From JADJNW01 sp964549655 (GTDB taxonomy: Bacteria > Bacteroidota > Bacteroidia > Chitinophagales > Saprospiraceae): a stretch of DNA of 64,000 nucleotides. The notes beneath the pieces are model-generated. The model was not told where the DNA came from. It was given only the letters and a program-made list of their open reading frames with translations, and searched no databases. Numbering within the stretch: position 1 is the first letter of the stretch; each line of letters starts with the position of its first letter. The translations under genes were made by a program, and so were the position numbers. Below, piece by piece: positions 1 through 7,113 of the stretch. The stretch lies in NCBI GenBank assembly GCA_964549655.1, contig CAZJXN010000003.1, forward strand, positions 30,981 through 94,980, read 5' to 3'.

Positions 1-582
1 ATCATAACTGTAAATAAATTTGATACAACTGACGCAGTCGCGGTGTTTGAATGTGTAGATGGCTACCGCCCGACAATGCCGATTTCACTGGTTTTGGGTA
101 ATAAAAAAGGCTTTATTGCAACACGAGATTTAGACGCGCTCGCCGGTAAAAATTGGATTGATTCACTCGACAAAAAGATGAAACCGTTTTATTTAGTTTG
201 GCAAGATGTGCCAAAAGATGACCACCGTTTCATGTGGCCCTATGGCTTGTACGCGATGCGATTGGTATCGGCTGGCACTGCATTTAAAGATGTGTATCCA
301 TTTGATGCACCGGAAATGGTAGCAGGTTTTCAGTTATTTAATCAAAATTGCATGAAGTGTCATTCGGTGAATAAAGTAGGCGGCGTAATGGGACCGGAAA
401 TGAATGTTCCTAAAAACATTACAGAATATTGGACAGATGAAAATATTATAGCTTTTGCTAAAAATCCACAGTCATTTCGGTATCGGAGTATGATGGCTCC
501 TGTGAGTGGGGTTTCGGATGAGGAATTTAAAAATATATTGGATTATTTAAAATATATTGCAAAACATAAGATAGAATTATAA
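1..582 (+). CDS. c-type cytochrome, 5' end outside window
   Basis: The reading frame is open from base 1, so the gene begins left of the window; a GTG at 43 is only an internal codon. A single haem-attachment motif CMKCH lies at 349-363, followed by a Met-rich stretch (RSMMAP) about 40 residues later that could give the distal haem ligand. The roughly 115 residues before the haem site form a separate domain with GYRPTMP and FYLVWQDVP segments that I do not recognise with certainty; it may be an oxidoreductase-type fold. Presumed periplasmic electron carrier. The stop is one base before the next ATG, so the two genes are probably co-transcribed. Confidence 0.8.
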   Translation: MITVNKFDTTDAVAVFECVDGYRPTMPISLVLGNKKGFIATRDLDALAGKNWIDSLDKKMKPFYLVWQDVPKDDHRFMWPYGLYAMRLVSAGTAFKDVYPFDAPEMVAGFQLFNQNCMKCHSVNKVGGVMGPEMNVPKNITEYWTDENIIAFAKNPQSFRYRSMMAPVSGVSDEEFKNILDYLKYIAKHKIEL

Positions 583-583
583 A

Positions 584-1081
584 ATGCTACAAATAAAACC
601 CATTCGCCTTGTTCAAATCACGGTCGCCGCACTTGCTGGAATTTATTTATTTTTAGTTGGAATGAATAACATTTTAGATTATGATGTTAATTTTGAATTT
701 GCAAAGCAAGTAATGGGCATGAAAGATTTATTTGAAAGTAATGATTTGGACGAGTGGCGTGGTATTTCGCAAACGTGGGTAATTCATCTTTTTTACATCA
801 GCATTATAATTTTAGAAATAAGTGGTGGATCATTAGCAATAAAAGGCGTTACAGATTTAATAAAAAATAGACGAAGTGAAACTGTTATATTTATACAAAA
901 AAAGAAACTTGCGATTTTAGGAATTCTGATTGGGCTGATTTTATGGGCAGGTGTCTTTCTAATTGTAGCTGGCGAATGGTTTCAAATGTGGCAATCGAAA
1001 GTGTGGAACGCGCAGGAAACGGCTTTTGACTTATCAATTTTGTTTGGTGTTTTTATGCTAATTTTATTAAAAGAAGAATAG
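584..1081 (+). CDS. DUF2165 family small integral membrane protein
   Basis: The protein has 165 residues and four predicted membrane helices (about residues 8-27, 65-88, 108-130 and 146-162). The helix 3/4 region has the family pattern of a hydrophobic stretch ending in EWFQMWQS followed by W-N-x-x-E. This matches the DUF2165 family of predicted inner-membrane proteins, whose role is unknown. It starts one base after the stop of the cytochrome gene, which suggests a shared transcript and perhaps a link to electron transport; that link is inference. Confidence 0.8.
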   Translation: MLQIKPIRLVQITVAALAGIYLFLVGMNNILDYDVNFEFAKQVMGMKDLFESNDLDEWRGISQTWVIHLFYISIIILEISGGSLAIKGVTDLIKNRRSETVIFIQKKKLAILGILIGLILWAGVFLIVAGEWFQMWQSKVWNAQETAFDLSILFGVFMLILLKEE

Positions 1082-1084
1082 AAA

Positions 1085-1345
1085 TCAGACCCCCGAAAAT
1101 TTCCTATTCAGCAGTCTCAATGCAAAAATCCAAGGAATCCCATGAAAGACAAAATCTATCCAGTCTATAATTCCCATGCCGCTTGCACCACCCGAAATCC
1201 ATTTAATTTTCCCCCAGATATGCGGCTCCGGCACGTAGGGCATCAATCCCAGCGTAAGGCACAATGCCAGCACAAATCGCCAGTCATTTATTAATTTAAT
1301 TGCAAAACCTTTGATTGTTGACAATTTTATCGAATTTTGAACCAA
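1085..1345 (-). CDS. small conserved membrane protein
   Basis: A short protein with two hydrophobic segments joined by PEPHIWGKIKWISGGA, a pattern I associate with small Bacteroidota membrane proteins of unknown function. The start is uncertain: there is no ATG. TTG at 1345 or TTG at 1324 are possible, and the homologous part seems to begin near KLINDWRF. It converges on the DUF2165 gene (3 bp between stops) and is divergent from the hydroxyacid dehydrogenase, with the 5' ends almost touching. Confidence 0.55.
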   Translation of the reverse strand: MVQNSIKLSTIKGFAIKLINDWRFVLALCLTLGLMPYVPEPHIWGKIKWISGGASGMGIIDWIDFVFHGIPWIFALRLLNRKFSGV

Positions 1346-1356
1346 AGTTACACAAA

Positions 1357-2340
1357 ATGGAATCTTCTTTACCTATTACTCGCACAAAAATTGTACTGAT
1401 AGACGGTTACACCATTAATCCCGGCGATTTGAGTTGGAATAAGCTCAAAGCATTGGGCGATGTGGATATTCACGACTATTCTACGCCCAAAGAAATTGTT
1501 ACACGCGCCCGCGAGGCGGAAATTATTTTAGTAAATAAAGCCGATATAAAGGAAGAAATATTACAGCAATTACCAAAACTGCGCTGCATTTGCGTGACAG
1601 CCACAGGTTATGATAATGTAAACATTGTGTATGCAAAAAGTAAAAATATCACCGTTTGTAATGTAAGCGGATACAGCACAAATGCAGTAGCACAGCACGT
1701 TTTCGCATTATTATTGGAATTAATAAATCAAGTTGGAAAGCATAATGAAAGTGTTCAAAAAGGCGATTGGTCGCGTAGTCGGGATTTTTCGTATCACCTT
1801 TCGCCTATCATAGAATTATCCGGAAAAACAATGGGCATCTATGGTTTTGGTAAAATCGGGCAGCAAGTAGCGGATATTGCAATGGCTTTTGGTATGAAAA
1901 TTCTCGCTACGCACAAGCACCCGAAGCGCGACGCTCGTGCTGGCGTAACGTTTGTTTCGTTGGAAGAGTTATTTGCGCAAAGCGACGTTATTACATTGCA
2001 CGCACCTATGAGTAATGAAAATAAAGCAATTGTAAATAAAATCCTACTTTATAAAATGAAGCCCAGTGCTTTTTTAATAAATACGGCACGCGGCGGTTTA
2101 ATTAAGGAAGCAGATTTGAAAGAAGCATTAGAAAATAATATGCTGGCTGGAGCTGGATTAGATGTGTTGTCAGAAGAACCGCCTAAAGATGGTAATATTC
2201 TAATAGGCGTAAAGCATTGTACAATAACGCCTCACAACGCATGGAGTGCTTTAGAAGCCCGCGAGCGACTGCTGGAAGAAACGGTGAAAAATGTAGCAGC
2301 ATTTCTGCATGGCGAGCCGAGAAATGTGGTAAACGGTTGA
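1357..2340 (+). CDS. D-2-hydroxyacid dehydrogenase (glycerate dehydrogenase-like)
   Basis: A 327-aa NAD-dependent dehydrogenase of the D-isomer 2-hydroxyacid family, reducing 2-keto acids such as hydroxypyruvate to the D-hydroxy acid in the cytoplasm. The Rossmann motif GIYGFGKIG is at residues 160-168. The catalytic triad fits R245 (NTARGG), E274 (LSEEPP) and H293 (TPHNAWSALEAR); the ARER segment after the His resembles hydroxypyruvate reductases more than lactate dehydrogenases. ATG at 1357 is chosen over a TTG at 1315 because homology begins at KIVLIDGY. A strong hairpin terminator follows the gene. Confidence 0.85.
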   Translation: MESSLPITRTKIVLIDGYTINPGDLSWNKLKALGDVDIHDYSTPKEIVTRAREAEIILVNKADIKEEILQQLPKLRCICVTATGYDNVNIVYAKSKNITVCNVSGYSTNAVAQHVFALLLELINQVGKHNESVQKGDWSRSRDFSYHLSPIIELSGKTMGIYGFGKIGQQVADIAMAFGMKILATHKHPKRDARAGVTFVSLEELFAQSDVITLHAPMSNENKAIVNKILLYKMKPSAFLINTARGGLIKEADLKEALENNMLAGAGLDVLSEEPPKDGNILIGVKHCTITPHNAWSALEARERLLEETVKNVAAFLHGEPRNVVNG

Positions 2341-2343
2341 AAT

Positions 2344-2381
2344 AAGTGTGGCGTCCCGCTATTTCGCGGGATGCCATACTT
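2344..2381. terminator. bidirectional hairpin terminator
   Basis: A 16-bp stem (arms 2344-2359 and 2366-2381, with two G-U pairs) and a 6-nt loop. It lies between the convergent hydroxyacid dehydrogenase and monooxygenase genes. The arms start with AA and end with TT, so T-rich flanks are present in both directions. Confidence 0.8.
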
Positions 2382-2387
2382 AAAATA

Positions 2388-3965
2388 TTATTTACTCACC
2401 AATAATTTCTGCGAATACTGCTTTCCATTTACATCCAATGTAACGATATAAACGCCCGCTGCTTGTTTGGACACATCCAACTCCGCTGCGTGCAAGCCCG
2501 GAAGATGAAATTGATTGGCAACAATCGTTTTTATTACGCGCCCATTTATATCATATAATTGGAGCGTAACTTTTTCACCTACCACTAAGGTATACCCGAT
2601 TTTCACTTTATCCGTAGCCGGATTCGGTGCTATCGGGTATAATTGATTTTGAATAGATTGGAATTCCGCTTTCGTAGCAGTCGTTTGATTTTCAAATACT
2701 ATATTTTCATCCCCCGGTTGATAAGAAACCCAAGCCAGCGGCAAGTAATACATTTCATCGGAAGTACGCTCACCCCAACTGACAAACTTTGGTGGATTAT
2801 TCGGGTTGGTAGGATTATTTACTGTATTATCATATTTTGCAAAAGCATGCACAACCGTACCCACTGGCAACATAATGGGCTTTTTAAATGAATAAGTACC
2901 CTGCCAATTAAAATCCCATTCATTGATTTGAATCAAATTCACGGTATCTTTATTCGGCTTCACTGCATACACTTTCCACCATTGTCCTAATTTGTGCATG
3001 TGCGGCGTGATATTCAACAAACTTACATCTTCCAAAAAAGTGTAAATACCATGAAATTCTTTTACTTGATTAGCCAGAATAATGAATGGACCATTTACAA
3101 GTGTGCTTGGCAAGGGTACCATGATTGTACCTTTTATAAAACGCGTTGCTGGTCGCTTTGCAAAAAATAAATTAATGGTCGTAGAATCCTTTTGGTCAAT
3201 CGGGCTGGGTGCATAGTGCATCTGGATTTTCAAATCAGCGCCCGCAGGCATCCGTTGTGCGATATCATTCGAATACACTAAAGGTTGCATACCAGGCACA
3301 TAGCCGGGTAATTGAATACTTAAAGCAGTAAGCGTACTGTTATTATCGTCTCCATATTCATATCCATACGCTGGCGTGCGGGCATCAGCGGCTCTGGCAG
3401 TGCCTGTCGTATCAGAACTTACCAGGGCGTGGTGCACGATTGACTTATTGCCCGGACGAATTTCCAATGCCACCAAGTCCTTCGCTTGCGTCAATCCAGT
3501 CGGCAATACAAAATAACGATACTCATCTTGATTATTACCTTTATGCACATAAGCTTCCTTAAAAGACAACACCAAATCAGGCGTACCTATCTGGGAACCC
3601 GTGGGAAAAATGGGAAGCGGCGGCTCCAAATCAGGATTTCCCTGCGGCGTACCTTTTGCCACCCAGTCTGCTATTTTCTGAATTTCTGCTTCCGTCAAAT
3701 AATTCTCGCGCTGGTAATTTTGATACGTATGATCTGGTTTCCAAGGCGGCATATATTTGATATTTGTCACATATTGTATCATGGGTGCCCAAGATTTTAC
3801 CTGCGTGTAATTGGTCAGCGGAAAAGGCGCGACTTCCCCTTGACGGTGGCAAGTCGTGCAGTGATTGTAGATAATTGGCGCAATGTGTTCACTAAAATTG
3901 ACCTCTTGCGAGGAGGCATGGAAGGCAAAGCAGCCAAATAAAATAAGGTGTATTATCTTTTTCAT
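2388..3965 (-). CDS. secreted haem/copper monooxygenase-like protein with T9SS sorting domain
   Basis: A 525-aa protein with an N-terminal signal peptide (residues 1-19), a c-type haem motif CTTCH at residues 36-40 in a cytochrome-like domain up to about residue 115, and a central region resembling type II copper ascorbate-dependent monooxygenases (VHHALV and ITPHMHKLG segments with candidate copper histidines). The C-terminus (about 440-525, starting at APNPATDKV) is a Por-type sorting domain for type IX secretion. Family members of this layout are common in Bacteroidota, but the substrate is unknown. A redoxin gene lies just upstream on the same strand. Confidence 0.8.
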   Translation of the reverse strand: MKKIIHLILFGCFAFHASSQEVNFSEHIAPIIYNHCTTCHRQGEVAPFPLTNYTQVKSWAPMIQYVTNIKYMPPWKPDHTYQNYQRENYLTEAEIQKIADWVAKGTPQGNPDLEPPLPIFPTGSQIGTPDLVLSFKEAYVHKGNNQDEYRYFVLPTGLTQAKDLVALEIRPGNKSIVHHALVSSDTTGTARAADARTPAYGYEYGDDNNSTLTALSIQLPGYVPGMQPLVYSNDIAQRMPAGADLKIQMHYAPSPIDQKDSTTINLFFAKRPATRFIKGTIMVPLPSTLVNGPFIILANQVKEFHGIYTFLEDVSLLNITPHMHKLGQWWKVYAVKPNKDTVNLIQINEWDFNWQGTYSFKKPIMLPVGTVVHAFAKYDNTVNNPTNPNNPPKFVSWGERTSDEMYYLPLAWVSYQPGDENIVFENQTTATKAEFQSIQNQLYPIAPNPATDKVKIGYTLVVGEKVTLQLYDINGRVIKTIVANQFHLPGLHAAELDVSKQAAGVYIVTLDVNGKQYSQKLLVSK

Positions 3966-4032
3966 ATTGTTTGGATTAGAATAATATTAGATACGTAAAG
4001 TCGCAAAAAAAGTTTCAGTTTCCGATCCCGAT

Positions 4033-4539
4033 TTACCGTTCATTCAAATTTATTAGGCAACCTACTGGTTCTGTTTCTTTTACAACTATAGATTTTCCAG
4101 CTTTGATTGCTTTCAACGCCTCTTCTAATTCCGCCGTTGTGGTCACCGCCCGTTTTTTACCCACCCGAAAATAAGTATCATCAATTCTACCTTTGTATAA
4201 AATTTCATTACAAACTTGATTATAAACAATCACTTCCGGCGTAACGGTTGCGCCTAATTTTTTAGTAATTGTTTGAAAATAATCCGATTTTAATAGGAAA
4301 GTAACCGCATATTTTTTGCGAAATGTTTCTATTTGTTCGTCGCGTGTGTTGGGAAAAAGTCCAATAAAACCAATCTTTTTAGTAGAAAACGTTTCGTATA
4401 AGCGATTCAACGTCGGCGTATAATTTTGACTGATTACACAGTCTTCTCGCAGGAATAGATATATTGTAATGCTATCTTTTTGGCTATAGCCAATATTTTG
4501 AAATAATAAAAACAGTAGAAAAATGTAGATTGCTTGCAT
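4033..4539 (-). CDS. secreted thioredoxin-fold (redoxin) protein
   Basis: From ATG at 4539 (chosen over an in-frame start at 4578 because it gives a clean signal peptide MQAIYIFLLFLLF) the protein has 168 residues. The redoxin-like core has C34-V-I-S37 in place of the usual CxxC, and a second cysteine in PVGC near the C-terminus, so it is probably a one-cysteine or peroxiredoxin-like variant. It lies upstream of the monooxygenase-like gene with only 67 bp between them, so the two may work together outside the inner membrane. That partnership is inference. Confidence 0.65.
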   Translation of the reverse strand: MQAIYIFLLFLLFQNIGYSQKDSITIYLFLREDCVISQNYTPTLNRLYETFSTKKIGFIGLFPNTRDEQIETFRKKYAVTFLLKSDYFQTITKKLGATVTPEVIVYNQVCNEILYKGRIDDTYFRVGKKRAVTTTAELEEALKAIKAGKSIVVKETEPVGCLINLNER

Positions 4540-4665
4540 GGTTGTCTGCTTGGTTGTTTTGACTATACCCGCACCCAAAGGTTTAAATCAAAGTTGCAGA
4601 TAAAATTATTAAAGTGAAAATGAATTCAACGAATGGTCGGGAAATTTCAATAAATGGAAATTCAA

Positions 4666-5259
4666 TTAACTTAAAAAGCGGATTATTCCATTGACAAGAT
4701 GATTAAAACTAACAGAGCGATTTTGTTGTATATTCATAAATTTAGGAATCTCTTTGGATGCTAATCCTTTTTGGAACGGAGGAATCAATCTTTTTAACTC
4801 TACTGAAGGATTTACGACGGTGTCCGGGTTTCTGAACAGTACCTTATTTTTATAACTAACGGCTTTAAATTTTGAATAAACTTTTTCTATTGCATCTAAA
4901 TCACCGATATACCAGGCTTCCAATTCATAGCAAGCAATACGGATCAAATTATCTAGTGCAGCATTCTCTACTATTAAGTGTTGAATTTTCTGCTTTAATT
5001 CAATGCAATTATTACTATCTTGGTCTTGAATTACAATAACTTTACAAGGTTTATTATAATATTGATAGGCACGAACTCTGGATGGAAGCTGTTTATGCAA
5101 ATCTTGTTTACCTTCGTGTACCCTTACAAAACAATTACCTCCTATTGCGTATCCTTCTGGCAAGATTTGAGGAAGAATTATTAATAAAAGATTTTTCATT
5201 GATAATTCTTCTACTAAAATTTCCACAAGCTCTTCTTTTAAGGGTATTGCCGCATCCAT
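4666..5259 (-). CDS. DUF4276 family protein, partner of the adjacent ATPase
   Basis: A 197-aa protein with VIVIQDQDSNN at residues 74-84 (acidic D79 and D81 at a strand end) and ACYELEAWYIGD at 109-120, the conserved E-x-E-A-W...D signature of DUF4276. The fold appears TOPRIM-like from this acidic pattern, though I cannot verify it here. Its ATG directly follows the stop codon of the AAA ATPase gene with no gap, so translation is probably coupled. ATPase plus TOPRIM-like pairs are widespread in anti-phage systems (OLD/Gabija/PARIS types), so a defence role is plausible but not shown. Confidence 0.75.
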   Translation of the reverse strand: MDAAIPLKEELVEILVEELSMKNLLLIILPQILPEGYAIGGNCFVRVHEGKQDLHKQLPSRVRAYQYYNKPCKVIVIQDQDSNNCIELKQKIQHLIVENAALDNLIRIACYELEAWYIGDLDAIEKVYSKFKAVSYKNKVLFRNPDTVVNPSVELKRLIPPFQKGLASKEIPKFMNIQQNRSVSFNHLVNGIIRFLS

Positions 5260-6465
5260 TTAATTAATTTTGCCTACTGATTCGTATGGATTACTCCCCG
5301 TAAAATAATCTTGTTTCCATAAATAACCGAGTTGATTGCCTTCTTTGTAAAGAGCGGTTATTAATTCGTCTCCGCTTGCTCTTTTAATTTTTGAATATCC
5401 ACCTTCTTTGACTATCCAAAACACTTCTTCTAAGGAAGCTGCATTTAATAAATCGGGTGAATGCGTAGAAATCATAACCTGTCCGCCACGTTCCGCATAA
5501 AGTCTGAATTCCTCCAAAAGTTCCGAAAGCAAAGTTGGATACAACTGATTCTCTGGGTCTTCGGCACACAAAAGCGGGTGGGGATTGGGATCGTGCAGTA
5601 ATAAAAGATAAGCAAACATTTTGATAGTACCGTCAGACACATATTTTGCAATGAATGGGTCTTGAAAGGTTCCGTCTTGAAATTTAAGAATAATTCTTCC
5701 ATCTACCGTTTCAGCCGCTTCGACATCTGTAACGCCAGGAACCCTTTCTTTCATTTTTTCTAAAACTTGTTGAAAAAGATCTCGGTGATTTTCAAACATG
5801 AATTGTGCTACAAGTGCCAAATTTTGACCTTGTGGAGATAAATGTTCAGCGTATCCAGCTTCTTGGCTGGTGCCTGCTTCCGTTATATGAAAATCAAACA
5901 ATTGCCAACTTTCTATAAAATTACGAAACGCGCTTGCAGCTTTGAATCGCTCAAATTGTCCCAAACCCTTAATTGCCAAAATATCTGGAGATGCTAATGT
6001 TTGATGTTCTCTGGTCAACTCTTCATCTGGCTTATCAAAATCCTCTTCATTAGCAATCGCATATCCTTCTCCATGAGCGAAACGAAGAAATTGAAAAGGA
6101 GATCCATAGCTACCTCGCTTATATTGTAATATTTCTTTTACAATAATAGGTTGTTTATTATTTTCACTTATTTCTAAAATGTAAGTAACTAATCGGCTTT
6201 TGCCGGCAATAGGCAATCGAAATTTTAACTCAATCTCAATACTTCCTTTTTTTCCTCTACTTATTACTTCCTTAAAACCGCCCCTTTTTTGCAAAGCTTG
6301 TCGTATGTTATTATTAAGTGCATCACTTAAAAAACCAAGCACATCAAATAATGTACTTTTCCCTACGCCATTTGCACCCACAAAAATTACAAGCTCAGGC
6401 AGGCTATCTAGCTGCAAGTCTTCAAATACTTTGTAATTTTTTAAACGAATACTTTCTATTCTCAT
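5260..6465 (-). CDS. AAA family ATPase (AAA_21/RecF-like)
   Basis: A 401-aa SMC/RecF-type ATPase. Walker A is GANGVGKST (residues 30-38); an ABC signature-like segment YVSDGT is at 275-280; Walker B continues into AEDPENQLYP (301-310), and the H-loop is STHSPD (333-338). ATG at 6465 is preferred over 6495 because MRIESIRLKNYKVF is the family's usual beginning. The coiled-coil region is short, so it is closer to OLD/AriA-like ATPases than to long-arm SMC proteins. It lies 34 bp behind dcd and abuts the DUF4276 gene. Confidence 0.85.
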   Translation of the reverse strand: MRIESIRLKNYKVFEDLQLDSLPELVIFVGANGVGKSTLFDVLGFLSDALNNNIRQALQKRGGFKEVISRGKKGSIEIELKFRLPIAGKSRLVTYILEISENNKQPIIVKEILQYKRGSYGSPFQFLRFAHGEGYAIANEEDFDKPDEELTREHQTLASPDILAIKGLGQFERFKAASAFRNFIESWQLFDFHITEAGTSQEAGYAEHLSPQGQNLALVAQFMFENHRDLFQQVLEKMKERVPGVTDVEAAETVDGRIILKFQDGTFQDPFIAKYVSDGTIKMFAYLLLLHDPNPHPLLCAEDPENQLYPTLLSELLEEFRLYAERGGQVMISTHSPDLLNAASLEEVFWIVKEGGYSKIKRASGDELITALYKEGNQLGYLWKQDYFTGSNPYESVGKIN

Positions 6466-6499
6466 ATTTTTCCATCTTGACCGTAAATTTAGCAACTTT

Positions 6500-7036
6500 T
6501 CAGAATTTATTCTTCCACATCATACTTTCTACCGGCTTATCAGTCCGCTGATTATATTTAGCATTTTGTTTTTTATTGTAATAATTTTCAATATCGCCAT
6601 CTACGCGGAAGTAAATAAGTTGTCCAATCGGCATTCCAGCGTACACGCGTACGGGCATACTCACGGAAATTTCCAGCGTCCAATGATTGCAAAATCCCAC
6701 GTCACCCTTACCCGCCGTAGCGTGAATGTCAATGCCTAAGCGCCCTACACTCGATTTGCCTTCGAGAAAAGGAACGGAATTATGGGTTTCTGTATATTCT
6801 TCCGTCACGCCGAGATAGAGTTTGCCGGGTTGTAATACAAAGCCTTCTGTGGGTATAATAAAATGCTCGATTTCATTATGTTGTCGAGCATCTAATATTT
6901 CATCTTTGTAATTGGCTAAATGTTTTCCGAGATGCACATCGTAGGAATTCGTACCGAGATATTCTCGATTATAGGGTTCAATTATAATTTCGCCATTTTC
7001 GATGGACTGTAAAATTTTTTTATCGCTAAGAATCAT
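6500..7036 (-). CDS. dcd: dCTP deaminase
   Basis: A 178-aa enzyme converting dCTP to dUTP for dTTP synthesis. GKSSVGR (residues 93-99) binds the triphosphate, and the motif HATAGKGDVGFCNHWTLE ends in the catalytic glutamate E122. Length and sequence are those of the housekeeping Bacteroidota enzyme, not the larger deaminases used in phage defence. The gene heads a likely operon with the ATPase and DUF4276 genes downstream. Confidence 0.92.
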   Translation of the reverse strand: MILSDKKILQSIENGEIIIEPYNREYLGTNSYDVHLGKHLANYKDEILDARQHNEIEHFIIPTEGFVLQPGKLYLGVTEEYTETHNSVPFLEGKSSVGRLGIDIHATAGKGDVGFCNHWTLEISVSMPVRVYAGMPIGQLIYFRVDGDIENYYNKKQNAKYNQRTDKPVESMMWKNKF

Positions 7037-7113
7037 TCGGTTTCATTTTAGCCCGCGAAATTAGAATCTTTTTGGTTATTACATCATTTAGCATTCAAAA
7101 TTTAAAAAGCTGT

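Noticed and set aside
6500..7036. dCTP deaminase as an anti-phage effector
   Set aside because: Length and motifs are those of the housekeeping enzyme; the defence deaminases are larger and have extra domains.
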